From Reticulitermes lucifugus (lineage: Eukaryota; Arthropoda; Insecta; Blattodea; Rhinotermitidae), in the NCBI GenBank assembly GCA_026260175.1, contig JAKCWW010002930.1, positions 13,676-48,182 on the forward strand: a stretch of 34,507 nt of DNA, given 5' to 3'. The notes under the pieces were generated by a model that did no database searches, was not told the DNA's origin, and saw nothing but the letters and a program-made list of their open reading frames with translations. Below are positions 10,601 through 22,600 of the stretch, piece by piece. Made by a program: the position numbers and the translations under genes. Numbering within the stretch: the first letter of the stretch is position 1; the number at the start of each line of letters is the position of its first letter.

Positions 10601-13600
10601 GACAACGGTGGCTTAGATAAGGCTCCTCCACTCACAGCAGCATTGGGGGGGGGGTGCTGTGTGAGTGCAAGGGGCCTCCAAATTTACAGAACACAAAAAT
10701 TTTTATGATTTCTTTCAGAATGGATCCCATCCATCTGACAGCATGCACTATTCTGGAACCCTGTTATGAGATGTGGAGTAATATAATTAATAATTATAGG
10801 GGCCCACTGATTATCAAGTCATGTGTTGTCCCTGAAACTGTGTTTGTGTCACTGTGGTACACACTCTCCAAGTTTCGAAGAATGCACTTCATAAAATGCT
10901 TCAAATGGTGGTGCTTCACTGGGCTTACTGTAGAAAGTCCCAAGGAAACTGCTTTGAAGGGGACAGCACTGATTGGAAGGTAGCTGTTGTTGATATGGAG
11001 AAATAAATTCATTCTGGAAATATTTGATCATACCACGTATCAATACCTAAGGGCAACACTGGATTTTAAGTGTGCCGTGGACTTCCTCTCCTCTATCCAT
11101 ACCTGAAGGAGGCTCTGAGCCATGTTGGCATGGGAACCCACTTTCTGTATTTGCCTACATGTAATGCACAGATTTTCTTTTTTAAATATCTTACAAACAC
11201 AAACTTTGCCTTTCTTTGTGATTCGTGGGCGTGACATGTTAAACAGTTCTTAATTAACACTGTGAAGTTTTCCCTGTACACATCATGAAGGCGTATACTG
11301 GGATTAGAGGTGTGGCCCCACACATTCTTAGTCTTGGCACTAGATGGAAACGAGTAGTCGACTTCACACTTTAGCACCAGGATAGAACGATGGTACCCAC
11401 TGAATTAAATTTTTCCAAAAATGTCTGTTACAAGAGTAGCAATGTACTCATATGTAGTGAATGTTTTTACAATATAAGTTTTAAAACTTTTGCCTGAGGA
11501 TGGGGACGGAGCTAGTCCCCGAAACGTTGTATTCAAACGAATTGATGCGGCTGTGCGCCCGAGAAAACTATATTGAATGTTTTTACAACTTATATCTATA
11601 CAGTTTTCTTTTCCTTCAGTTTAATCTTTCCAGATATGTTTGGACATTCTATCTGGAAAACACTGAATTCAGTGTGATATGGTATGTATTGTTAGTGAAT
11701 AACGGAAACTTTCTGTCTGGAAATAAAGTAATGAATATGTTTGGATGTTGACAGGGTCAGTTTGGCCTAGATGGAATACCTGGTAGAGATGGAAGACCAG
11801 GAGAAAATGGCACCTTTGGATACAAAGGTGAAGATGCTCTTATTCCAAAGGAGTTTCTTAGAGGAGATGCAGGATGGGATGGCTATCGGTAAGCGTAGGA
11901 GCAGTTGGAACAGCGACATGTACTGTGCTTAGTATCACATACTTCGTCACAGCAGCTGTAACCAGTTGCTGCTGTCTTTGCGAGATTTTAGGTTCTCACA
12001 GCGGTGTTGCTGAAGATTTAATTCTCTTGGGATGTGACATGTCGTTGGGTGATTAGTTCCTGTTGTTATAAAGGATGAGAGTGGCTTCATCTTTAGGGTC
12101 AAGCAGTCCACAAAGAATGGACTGTTTGGTCCTGAAGATGAAGGTACTGCAGTCCTTTGTTAAGTCAGGAACTACTCATCCAGCAACACATCAAATCCCA
12201 GGGGACTTAAATTTTCACTTCGTCTTCGATTGCAAAGACACTAAATATGCTTATAAGGATATATAATTCTGCCAGTACCTGTCTAATGTTACTGCATATA
12301 TTAAAAATGTGTCAGATTTAATTATTTTGGAACAAACCACATTGATTTTAGTTCCCTTTGCAAGAAGATGTATGACAAAAACAGTTCCTACACCCAGTAG
12401 GAAATGGTCATGAAGTGTTTTATGATTGCCAATGTGGGCACAGATGGAGGGATAAGAGTTGCAAATTCAGAAGACAAGTCTTTGGATTAAAAAACTAAAC
12501 TCAAAATACACATAAACTGAAAGCCTGGCAGTGTAAATCATATATACTTCACGAAATTTTAGGTTTTCACACCGGAGTTGCTGAAGAGTTTGTGCCTACT
12601 GTGACAGGATGTTATGTTATTGGAAGTTCCTACTGTGACAGGATGTTATGTTGTTGGGTGTGCCTACTGTGACAGGATGTTATGTTGTTGGGTGTGCCTA
12701 CTGTGACAGGATGTTATGTTGTTGGGTAGGTGGTTCCTGACCTTTTGAAGGATCATGGTGCCTTTGTTTTCAGGGTCAAGGAGTCCAAAGAAAAATCATT
12801 CTTCTTGTTATATATAATGTAAAGCTTTGGCAGTGGGTGAATTCAGTAAAACTTTATCGGGCTAGCAGCCATGTCAGGTGGTAAAACATTCTACCACATA
12901 CGTGGCTGCTAGCCCAAGAAAGTGTTATCATCATTCTTCTTGGTCAGCTCTACCCAAAGCTGGAGGTACCTTTGAAATGTCAGAAACCAGTCAGCAATGA
13001 TGGAGCGTCAAATACAAGAAGACTTGAATCTTCAATGTATGCCTTACTTTAATGTGTACATTACGTTATTTTGTGAAGCTTCATGTAAGTTGCTGTAATT
13101 TGTGTTACTTTACAATTGACTCTTCAAGCAATTAACTGTCAATTATAGTGTACAAGTAACATGCCACACTCTGACTATGAATGGGCTGTGGAGGCATAGG
13201 AAAGTTATTAATAAGTCTCATTGAATGATTAATTATGACAGACGTAAATAATTCAGAATTTTCTTTGGTGGGTTACAGAGGTGAATCAGGGGAGCCTGGT
13301 GACACAGGTGGTCAGGGAGAACCTGGAGATGCTGGGCACTTTAGTATGGAGATTATGGGAGAGAAGGGTTTTAAAGGACCTGTAGGAGATCAAGGTGAGT
13401 TACTCTGTATACATCGTAATGAGCATTTCAATGAAAGGTTTGCAGTGGGTGCAGATCAGGTTGTGGTTACATTCATCCATGTTTCCTACTTGGCTGTTAG
13501 CAACACTTAACCATGTCAAGAAAGGAGAAATGCTTCTACAGCCTTCACTTCTGATACTCCTAAATGAAGTCCTGTTCATTAACCCTTCATTGCCTGTCTT

Positions 13601-16600
13601 TATGCACTGTATGGACACTCGGTACCTCACATGCCTCCAGCCGCTGTGCACCATACAACTGTGAGTGTATTTAGGTTACTTGAAATTTAAAACCATTTAG
13701 TTCCGGACAGTAGTTGGAATTTAAATCCCGGACTATAGTAGCAGTGCTGTGCATGGGCAAGGTTTCTGTGGGCAACATTAAATGAGGAGCACCTGTAATT
13801 CAAAGCATAAATAATCCAGCAGTGAGAAAATATGTATAATCATTGTAAGTAAATTTAAATTAACCTGTGTGTATATTGACTGGTTGCATCACAAATTTTA
13901 CACAGGTAAATGGATTCGTTCTTGAATATCCAGTTTTTGTTTGGACATACTAGCTTAAAATATGTAATAAATATATTTTTAATGGCATGCTGCATATAGG
14001 GAATCCCCAAACAATTTAAAAATCTGGGCGCATGCTTTCACACAGAATTCTAACAGTCATGTGCTAAAAGTTAAAATTAATTAGCAAATGAGACTTTGAG
14101 GTTCTCACGGTGCAGAATATGAAGAGAGCAGTTTTCTGGAATGTGGCACTATGTAGTAGAATGGCTGTGCTCTAGAGACAACAGCTGCCTCCATGTTTTG
14201 TTTTCTCTGAAACATTGGTAAGTTGGCTTGCAGGTTACATAGCATCATATCAGAGAATACAACAATCCAATTAGACAGTGTCAACAGTTGCACTGTTAGG
14301 TATTCTTAAAACACATATAGTCAAATTAGGCTGTGTCTAATATTACACTGTTAGATAATCTTACAACACATGTAATCTAATTACACAGTGTCAACTATTA
14401 CACTGTTAGATATTCTTACAACACATGTAATCTAATTAGACAGTGTCAACTATTACACTGTTAGATATTCTTACAGCACACTGTTAGATATTCTTACAGC
14501 ACATGTAATCTAATTAGACGGTATCAACTATTACATTGTTAGATATTCTTACAGCACATGTAATCTAATTAGACAGTTTCAAGTATTACACTCTTAGGTG
14601 TTCTTAGAACACACGTTATCTATTTAGATAGTGTCAACATGATGGATGTAATCCTGTTGTGTTTTCAATAATGAAAAAAATAAACAGTCAAATTACCATC
14701 TAACACAACTATATATTTTGTACTATATACGTAAGCCACATGTTTTGGTCCCCTTGGACCATCATCAGGCTTTCATATAAGAATTTTTAAAATGAAGGTA
14801 AAAGTTTCAACATGAATATACATTTTCTCAAAAATACGTATCATTTATTACAATTTTATTTCGCTCATTATTGATGCCTTCATAGTCACTATTCATAAAA
14901 ATTGTGTTTATTGTGCTTTTTATAAAAATGTCAATTACTAAAATCACAAACTTCTCAATATATTGGGGTTCATTTTTTTTATATTGGTCTTATAATTTTG
15001 CTAAAAGTTGTGTGGTTCAAAGTTGATATATTAATTCAAAATAGGTCTTATAATTGACCCTATTCGTCACATGGATTCCCACTATATAACCAGAGTCTTG
15101 GTTTGATGCATGTAGTAAAAACGTGAGGTATATACAACAAGATGGCAACCTGAAAGTAAGTTTATCAACAAAACAAATACAGTTGTAAACTGACTAAAAA
15201 ACTGGTATGATGAAAAAAATACATTAATAGTAAACATCTTGCTAACACTGTATCCAATTACCATAACAAGGAAATTATTTTAAAATTTAGAATATTAAGG
15301 AAAAAATAAAGACAAAATGCAAGTTGATGCAAATGAGTTTTGTAATATTAAAGTAAGAATCCTTAATAGATATTTTCCAAGACATTTTCCAAGTAAGATA
15401 TACCAGTTCACTATTGTTCCAGGTTTAAAATTATATCTAAATTAAACAGAAAATTTGTCATCAGATACACAAAAATAAAAGCAACAGAAGAATATGTACA
15501 CCTCCCTTGCATTTCAACTTTGAACCACACAACCATCAACAAAATTATAAGACTGATAAAAACAACTGGATCCCAATGTATTGAAATTTTTTTTATTTTA
15601 GTAAGCAATGTTTTTTAAACAACACAACAAACAGAACTTTATGAATAGCTACTATGAAGGTATCAATAAGGATTGAAACAAAACTATAATAAATGGCATG
15701 AAATTGCGAGACCTCACAACAAAGTGTATATTCATGTTCTCACTCTTACCTTTATTTTAACAGTTTTTAAGCAGAAGCCTGATGATGGTCCAAGGGGAAC
15801 GAAACATGTAACTTACTTATAATAGTATAAAAAATACAGTTGTGTCTGATGGCAAATTGAATCTTGATTTGTTGACAGTGTCAACCGTTACACTGTTATA
15901 TATTCTTCGAACACATCTAATCTCATTTGACAGTGTTGACTGTTACACTCTTAGATGTTCTTACAACAACTGTAATCTCTTCACAGGGTTTGATGGTAGT
16001 AAAGGGAGCTCAGGTATTGCAGGAAACCTAGGTCTGCCAGGACCTCCAGGTCCTAAAGGACAACCTGGCTTAGTCACTACAGGTCCTGTGGGACTTAAAG
16101 GATATTCTGGTATGCCAGGAGATCAGGGACTCAGAGGACCCCCTGGAGTGCCTGGCATGGATGGTCTACCTGGTCTGTCTGTAAGTCAGAACAACTGTGG
16201 TCCTATATTGTAGTGGCTACCTACTGTGGCATACTGCTAACACGTCTGTCTTTTGTTTAGTGGTACAGTCACCATCTGTCATAAATGTAATGGTACAGTC
16301 ACCATCTGTCATGAATGTAATGGTACAGTCACCATCTGTCATGAATGTAATGGTACAGTCACGATCTGTCATGAATGTAATGGTACAGTCACGATCTGTC
16401 ATGAATGTAATGGTACAGTNNNNNNNNNNNNNNNNNNNNNNNNNNNNNNNNNNNNNNNNNNNNNNNNNNNNNNNNNNNNNNNNNNNNNNNNNNNNNNNNN
16501 NNNNNNNNNNNNNNNNNNNNNNNNNNNNNNNNNNNNNNNNNNNNNNNNNNNNNNNNNNNNNNNNNNNNNNNNNNNNNNNNNNNNNNNNNNNNNNNNNNNN

Positions 16601-19600
16601 NNNNNNNNNNNNNNNNNNNNNNNNNNNNNNNNNNNNNNNNNNNNNNNNNNNNNNNNNNNNNNNNNNNNNNNNNNNNNNNNNNNNNNNNNNNNNNNNNNNN
16701 NNNNNNNNNNNNNNNNNNNNNNNNNNNNNNNNNNNNNNNNNNNNNNNNNNNNNNNNNNNNNNNNNNNNNNNNNNNNNNNNNNNNNNNNNNNNNNNNNNNN
16801 NNNNNNNNNNNNNNNNNNNNNNNNNNNNNNNNNNNNNNNNNNNNNNNNNNNNNNNNNNNNNNNNNNNNNNNNNNNNNNNNNNNNNNNNNNNNNNNNNNNN
16901 NNNNNNNNNNNNNNNNNNNNNNNNNNNNNNNNNNNNNNNNNNNNNNNNNNNNNNNNNNNNNNNNNNNNNNNNNNNNNNNNNNNNNNNNNNNNNNNNNNNN
17001 NNNNNNNNNNNNNNNNNNNNNNNNNNNNNNNNNNNNNNNNNNNNNNNNNNNNNNNNNNNNNNNNNNNNNNNNNNNNNNNNNNNNNNNNNNNNNNNNNNNN
17101 NNNNNNNNNNNNNNNNNNNNNNNNNNNNNNNNNNNNNNNNNNNNNNNNNNGAGTGAGGTTGACATAATGATACACTACAGGTAGAGTGAGGTTTACTTAA
17201 TGATACACTACAGATAGACTGAGGTTTACTTAATGATATACTACAGGTAGAGTGAGGTTTACTTAATGATAGACTACAGGCAGAGTGAGGTTGACATAAT
17301 GATACACTACAGGTAGAGTGAGGTTTACTTAATGATACACTACAGGTAGAGTGAGGTTTACTTAATGATACACTACAGGTAGAGTGAGGTTGACATAATG
17401 ATACACTACAGGTATAGTGAGGTTTACTTAATGATACACTACAGGCAGAGTGAGGTTGACATAATGATACACTACATGTAGAGTGAGGTTTACTTAATGA
17501 TGCACTACAGGTAGAGTGAGGTTGACATAATGATACACTACAGGTAGAGTGAGGTTTACTTAATGATACACTACAGGCAGAGTGAGGTTGACATAATGAT
17601 ACACTACAGGTGTCCCTGTCATGTGACTCTGAGCACAGCAGCTTTGTCACATAGAATGCTTTCATCTACTGGGATATAATTTGACAGCTGCCATGCTTGG
17701 GGACAAGATACAAGGGATACCCTACAAATAGAAGTATGTGGTTACATACATTAAATATAAACCAAACAGATTGTTTCAGAGACTATTTTCTTCACTGATA
17801 TGTCCACACCTGGTGTGCAACCTGACCAGTAGCTTTTCCATTAAGTACCAATGGCAGTGGCCCGAGTGTGAACATGCCATTAATTGAGGCACTAAGTGTT
17901 TGCATTTTCCAGTCATTAATTCTGTAATTCAATGTTACCAGCTGTATTAACGTGACCCTTACATCTTATAGCACCTTGCATATTGTACTGTATTTTTATT
18001 TATGTTGGTCCTCTCTCCAGCATAATCACTAATTAATGAAACATTTTTGTGTTGTTTTAGGGGCAAGTTGGTCAGAAAGGTAGTCGTGGAGACATAGGAC
18101 TTGGCATCTTGAATGGTGAAATGGGTATTAGAGGTGATAAAGGTCAGAAAGGAGAGCCAGGTAGTGAAGGTCTTCAAGGAACACAAGGAAGACATGGTGC
18201 GACAGGAGAAATCGGATCTGCAGGACCAAAGGGTGCACCAGGACTTGCAGGATTAAATGGGTTACCTGTAAGTTGAGGAATAAGTGCCTCTGGTTTGGTT
18301 TGGTTTATGTTAGTTTAGTTCAGTTTAGTTTAGTTGAGTTTAATTTACTATTCAACCATTCCATTCAAATAACTGACTTCAAACCCATGAGTTTCAATCC
18401 ATGATAGCTGACAAATCACAAATTCATAACTAAACATAAATATATCAAAATGGCATAAATATATCAAAATGACATAAATATATCTACATTTGGGTTACCA
18501 TATATCTACCACACAAAAGAGGACATATCAGCAAAAAAGTAGGTTAAAAATGGGGCCTTATAAATAGGCACAGTTTTAGTCAATGAAACTGGAATTTTCA
18601 TTTCGAAGAAAATATACAAAATTAAAAACAAAAGTTATTCAAATTTGTATACAGTATACACATATTGTACAGTCTGTTGCCAGCTCTTAGTCACCTTCCT
18701 TCTCACGTGCCCACTCATACTTCATTGTAGATTGAATTTTGTTGAGTAGTTGTACATTACTCTTTGGAAAGGCATGCAAATCTGTACAATAAATTCTTTT
18801 CAAATTGTACTGTAGGAGTAAAAGCCATCTGAGCAATGCAGCATTCAACATGTTCGTCTGCTTTGTCCACTGCGTTTGCATCAATGGGAAAATTTGTTTT
18901 GTGTTTTCGTAACGTTGGGGAATGGTAAAGAACTGTGAAATCTTCAACAATTCTGAGTGGCATTTGCCATTTTTTGAATTTTCAAAATATTTGGTCCACT
19001 TCTGTTGTTTTAGCAAACTGGTGAACTTTTAATCATTTAGGCAACTTTCTGTGAATTTTTCCAGATTACTAAGTTGGGCAGAGAACCTTACATCATAAAT
19101 TGTCACACCATTATTTATCAGGCATTGGATAGAAGGTTCTGTATTATTATAGCACAGAATTAGCCATGTTCTTCAAGTCCCTCTCTGCATATTTCTGCAA
19201 GCATTTCCTTAACTTTCATGGGTATGAAATTCTGAGTGAGATATTCTTTAAGCACAGAGTTCAAGTTATTCAGAATTTCTGCACCGAAGTTTCCAAGACA
19301 TTAAATAAACGTGAAACTGCTAAAGTCATATTTTTTATTTCGTGACTCAGACAATAATAGTATGATATCATAATTATGTATTTATTTAAAATTTAGTAAA
19401 GACATTGTTTTTTATTTCCAGTACCATTAAAATATGCAAAAGTTTTAAGGAACTAGGTATAGTCAGAAACCTGGATATTCCTACAAATTTAAAATACATG
19501 CCTCGATGGAAATTTTGGGGTTGAAATAAAAGGGCATGTCTCTTCTATGTGTGGATTGTCTGCCAACCTGTGGCCTGTCTGTTATTTTGAGTGTTTATGT

Positions 19601-22600
19601 GACTGTTTATGTAATGTAATCTGTAAAATAAGTTAGCACATGGTTATTTTAGGAATTCAGTGTTACAACAGTTACGTACTGCAGTGACTGGCTCATCTCT
19701 GAGATCATCCATCTAGTAGATGACATTATGAATTTTGCCTCTTGTTTAAGAGTAACTTTTAACATGGACAAGTCAGTTTGTGGGTGTTAGTCTTCTGTGT
19801 CTTGACAGTGTAAAGGAGTGAATGTTAATGCCAGCATTTTGGAGGAATGTGCTGCCTTTGTCGGCCTCCATCTTCACTCTGACAGTTACGTCCAGGTAGA
19901 CTGGAAGTGATTTGGGGAAGGAAGTGGGTCAATGATATAGGCAGATTGAAAGGAATGTGGCCAGTAAGAAACCACAGGAAGCGGATATACCTTTGTCTGA
20001 GCTAATATGAGTGTGAAAGAATAAATGTGAGAAACACAGGATAATAAATAGCCCATGTTGCAGGGCCCTACATGGTGAGAAATTGAATACATATGGCATA
20101 TACAGTGTGATCCAGTGTAATGTTACATATATATATATGATTGGTTACTGAAGTCAGGTGGATGGCAAGTCACACCATGTGGGCAGAATGCAGTGGTCTG
20201 TAATATTAAACCTGGCAGTACGTGTAGTAACGACTATGTCTTAAAGGGTTAATTATTTTTCATATTAATCTTATATTATTATCATGCTTTCAGTCTTATA
20301 CAGGTTTTATTGGAATTGTCAGCAGCCTTCTACACGAGTTTTGAGGTTTTCACAGTGGTGTAATTTAGAGTTCTGGTTTTGTGCTATGTGATGCGATGTT
20401 GCTGAGTAAGTGGTTCCTGATGTTTTGAAGGAACGTACTGCCATCAGAACATCAGGCACCACTTTGCCAGCAATGCAGCATCACATCACAGAAGATTGTA
20501 GTACTTCCATACCTTATAACAATTCACCACTCGTGGTCATACATAAACTGCCAAGCACTTGTTAACTAGGTTGGCCAGGATAGCATAGTCCATATAGTGA
20601 CTTATTACAGACCAGACAGTTCAGGGTCTGAACACTACTGGAGCAAGTTTTTCTGTATATGCCCATACTGACCTCGAGGCCCACCCAGCCTCGTGTACAG
20701 TGGGTAACAGCTCTCTTTTCTGGGGGTAAAGTGGATTGGCGTGGCATTGATCTTCCACCCCCCCACCCACCCCCTCTAGTGCCAAGTTTAAAAAAACAGT
20801 AGGTATATATACCTCTCTCCCCTCCCCCCGTGTGCCTTCATGGCATATTATGAGGTGACCTTTGCCTTTACTTTTTAAACAGGGTAACATATAGAGTCCC
20901 TGATGATGACATGAGTTAAGTGTCAAAACTTGTATGACTAGTGTAGGAAGGCTGTTGCTAATTCCAATAAAGTTGCATTATTCAAAGCCAAGCAGTATGC
21001 ATAGCATAAAGTTCAGATTATTTATCCATCATTCATAACAATTTCTTGCCATACCTTCTGTTTGTTTGTAGAATTCATAACCATGCAGATTTCTTGACCA
21101 TTCTACTGTTTCTTGAGTTAGACTCATATTTTACATTGGCTGTGTGCTTCAGGGTCCAAAAGGCCCACCAGGTGATATTGTTACTGGAGCCCGAGGTGCA
21201 CCTGGCCTGCCTGGCTTGCCTGGTTTGATTGGTATATTTGGAGAACCAGGCCCTAGAGGTAAATTGATAAATATTTTTAGTTTAATAGTAGAAAATATTT
21301 TGAAGCTTTCATGGCAATAAAATTCGGTAAAATCTTTTTGAATTCACTGAATCAGCAGGCATTTCAGAGACTGACTCCATATCCATCATCAGGGTTCTGA
21401 TACCACTCGACATCCAGTCTGCCCCTCTCATTTACACACACACATAAATGGGGCAGATGTATGTGGAGTCATATCAGAAGCCCGATGATGGAGACTGAAG
21501 TTAGTTTCTGAAATTGTGTACCTGAACCACCTGACACAGCTGTTATGTAACAGCAGACACCTTTTGATGTTGACGATGTTAATACTCATTCAGTGAAGTA
21601 TTAATGTACATTAGTCTTGCTGAACCTCTTGAACAGAACATGGAGCACATTTTTTTCTGTGTGGAAAAATGACAATACTGTTTGAGTTGATGCAGTTGCA
21701 TCATGTTCATTGAAAAATGGTTTGATGGTTACAAATGATTAATTTGAAGAAATTTTGGGTTGTGAAGGGGGAGTGTTACAGATTTAGACCTACCTGAAGT
21801 GCATATTTCGTGACTCAGCTTAGTTTTGTCAGAAAGATTTGAAGATAGGAATGAATGTTCATTTAAGTTGATGAATCAAGTTAGAGTAAATGTGACAGTG
21901 TAGTTATTAGTCCTTCTGTTTTATATTATTCTACAGGTCCTAGATTTGAATCTCAGCCCAGAGACTGTATCCATTGAGTTTTTTATGGTTCTCTTTATTC
22001 CCACCAGTAAATAGTACGATTGGACCTTCAATGTCACAATGAACACGTTCCTGTGTAGAAATTAATTTCCTTGTCCATTCATTCATTCATTCATTCATTC
22101 CTTGCTTATTCATGTATTTCCCACAAGAGTGTGGTAGATGGCAGATGATCTATTACTGACCTGCTGTCATTGAGGGCTCTGAGATGACCACAGTGGTTGG
22201 AAGTTGCTACACAAATGAAAACTCACAACCAACATGCAGGTGCACTTGCAAGGTGATATCTGCAGGACAGTTTGCACAAAATTTGCTGGGTCTTTGTAAA
22301 GGAAAATTACTAGTTAGCCCATAGAGTGGCCATATCAGATTTCAGAACACATTTTGTTTTATTGTAACAATGACCTAAGAATTGAAAAACAGCATGATCC
22401 CTACACACGGGACAGCATGCTCCCTACATATGTGACAGCATGCTCCCTACATATGTGGCAGCATGCTCCCTACATATGTGGCAGCATGCTCCCTACATAT
22501 GTGACAGCATGATCCCTACACATGTGACAGCATGCTCCCTACATGTGTGGCAGCATGCTCCCTACATATGTGACAGCATGATCCCTACACATGTGACAGC

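Larger units (their letters stand above)
12550..13040. mobile_element. MITE-like element, enlarged by internal tandem copies and a nested insertion
   Basis: Left end 'ttttaggttttcacaccgg' and right end 'acaagaagacttgaatcttc' belong to the same family as 11975. Between them lie a 34-bp repeat amplified four times (12592-12727) and a 122-bp hairpin insertion (12808-12929). The family arm 'gtgacaggatgttatgttgt' is the unit that was amplified. Confidence 0.7.
14684..15863. mobile_element. Penelope-like foldback element, arms over 300 bp
   Basis: The left arm (about 14684-15030) and the right arm (about 15515-15863) are inverted copies of each other, e.g. 'ggtcttataattttgctaaa' against 'aaaattataagactgata', with the end 'ccatctaacacaact' against 'agttgtgtctgatgg'. 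Each arm carries a hammerhead-like motif near its outer end. The 480-base centre has no recognisable reverse transcriptase or GIY-YIG sequence, so it is non-autonomous. It interrupts the 55-bp minisatellite. Confidence 0.7.

Noticed and set aside
16217..17665. Long reading frame on the minus strand (482 codons) with an 11-residue repeat
   Set aside because: It spans 731 N and tandem units of 30 and 33 bp, both multiples of 3, which keep frames open by chance.
21937..21990. Possible extra collagen exon after 'attctacag'
   Set aside because: The sequence after the AG is not Gly-X-Y and reaches a stop after about 13 codons; it looks like a decayed SINE B box.
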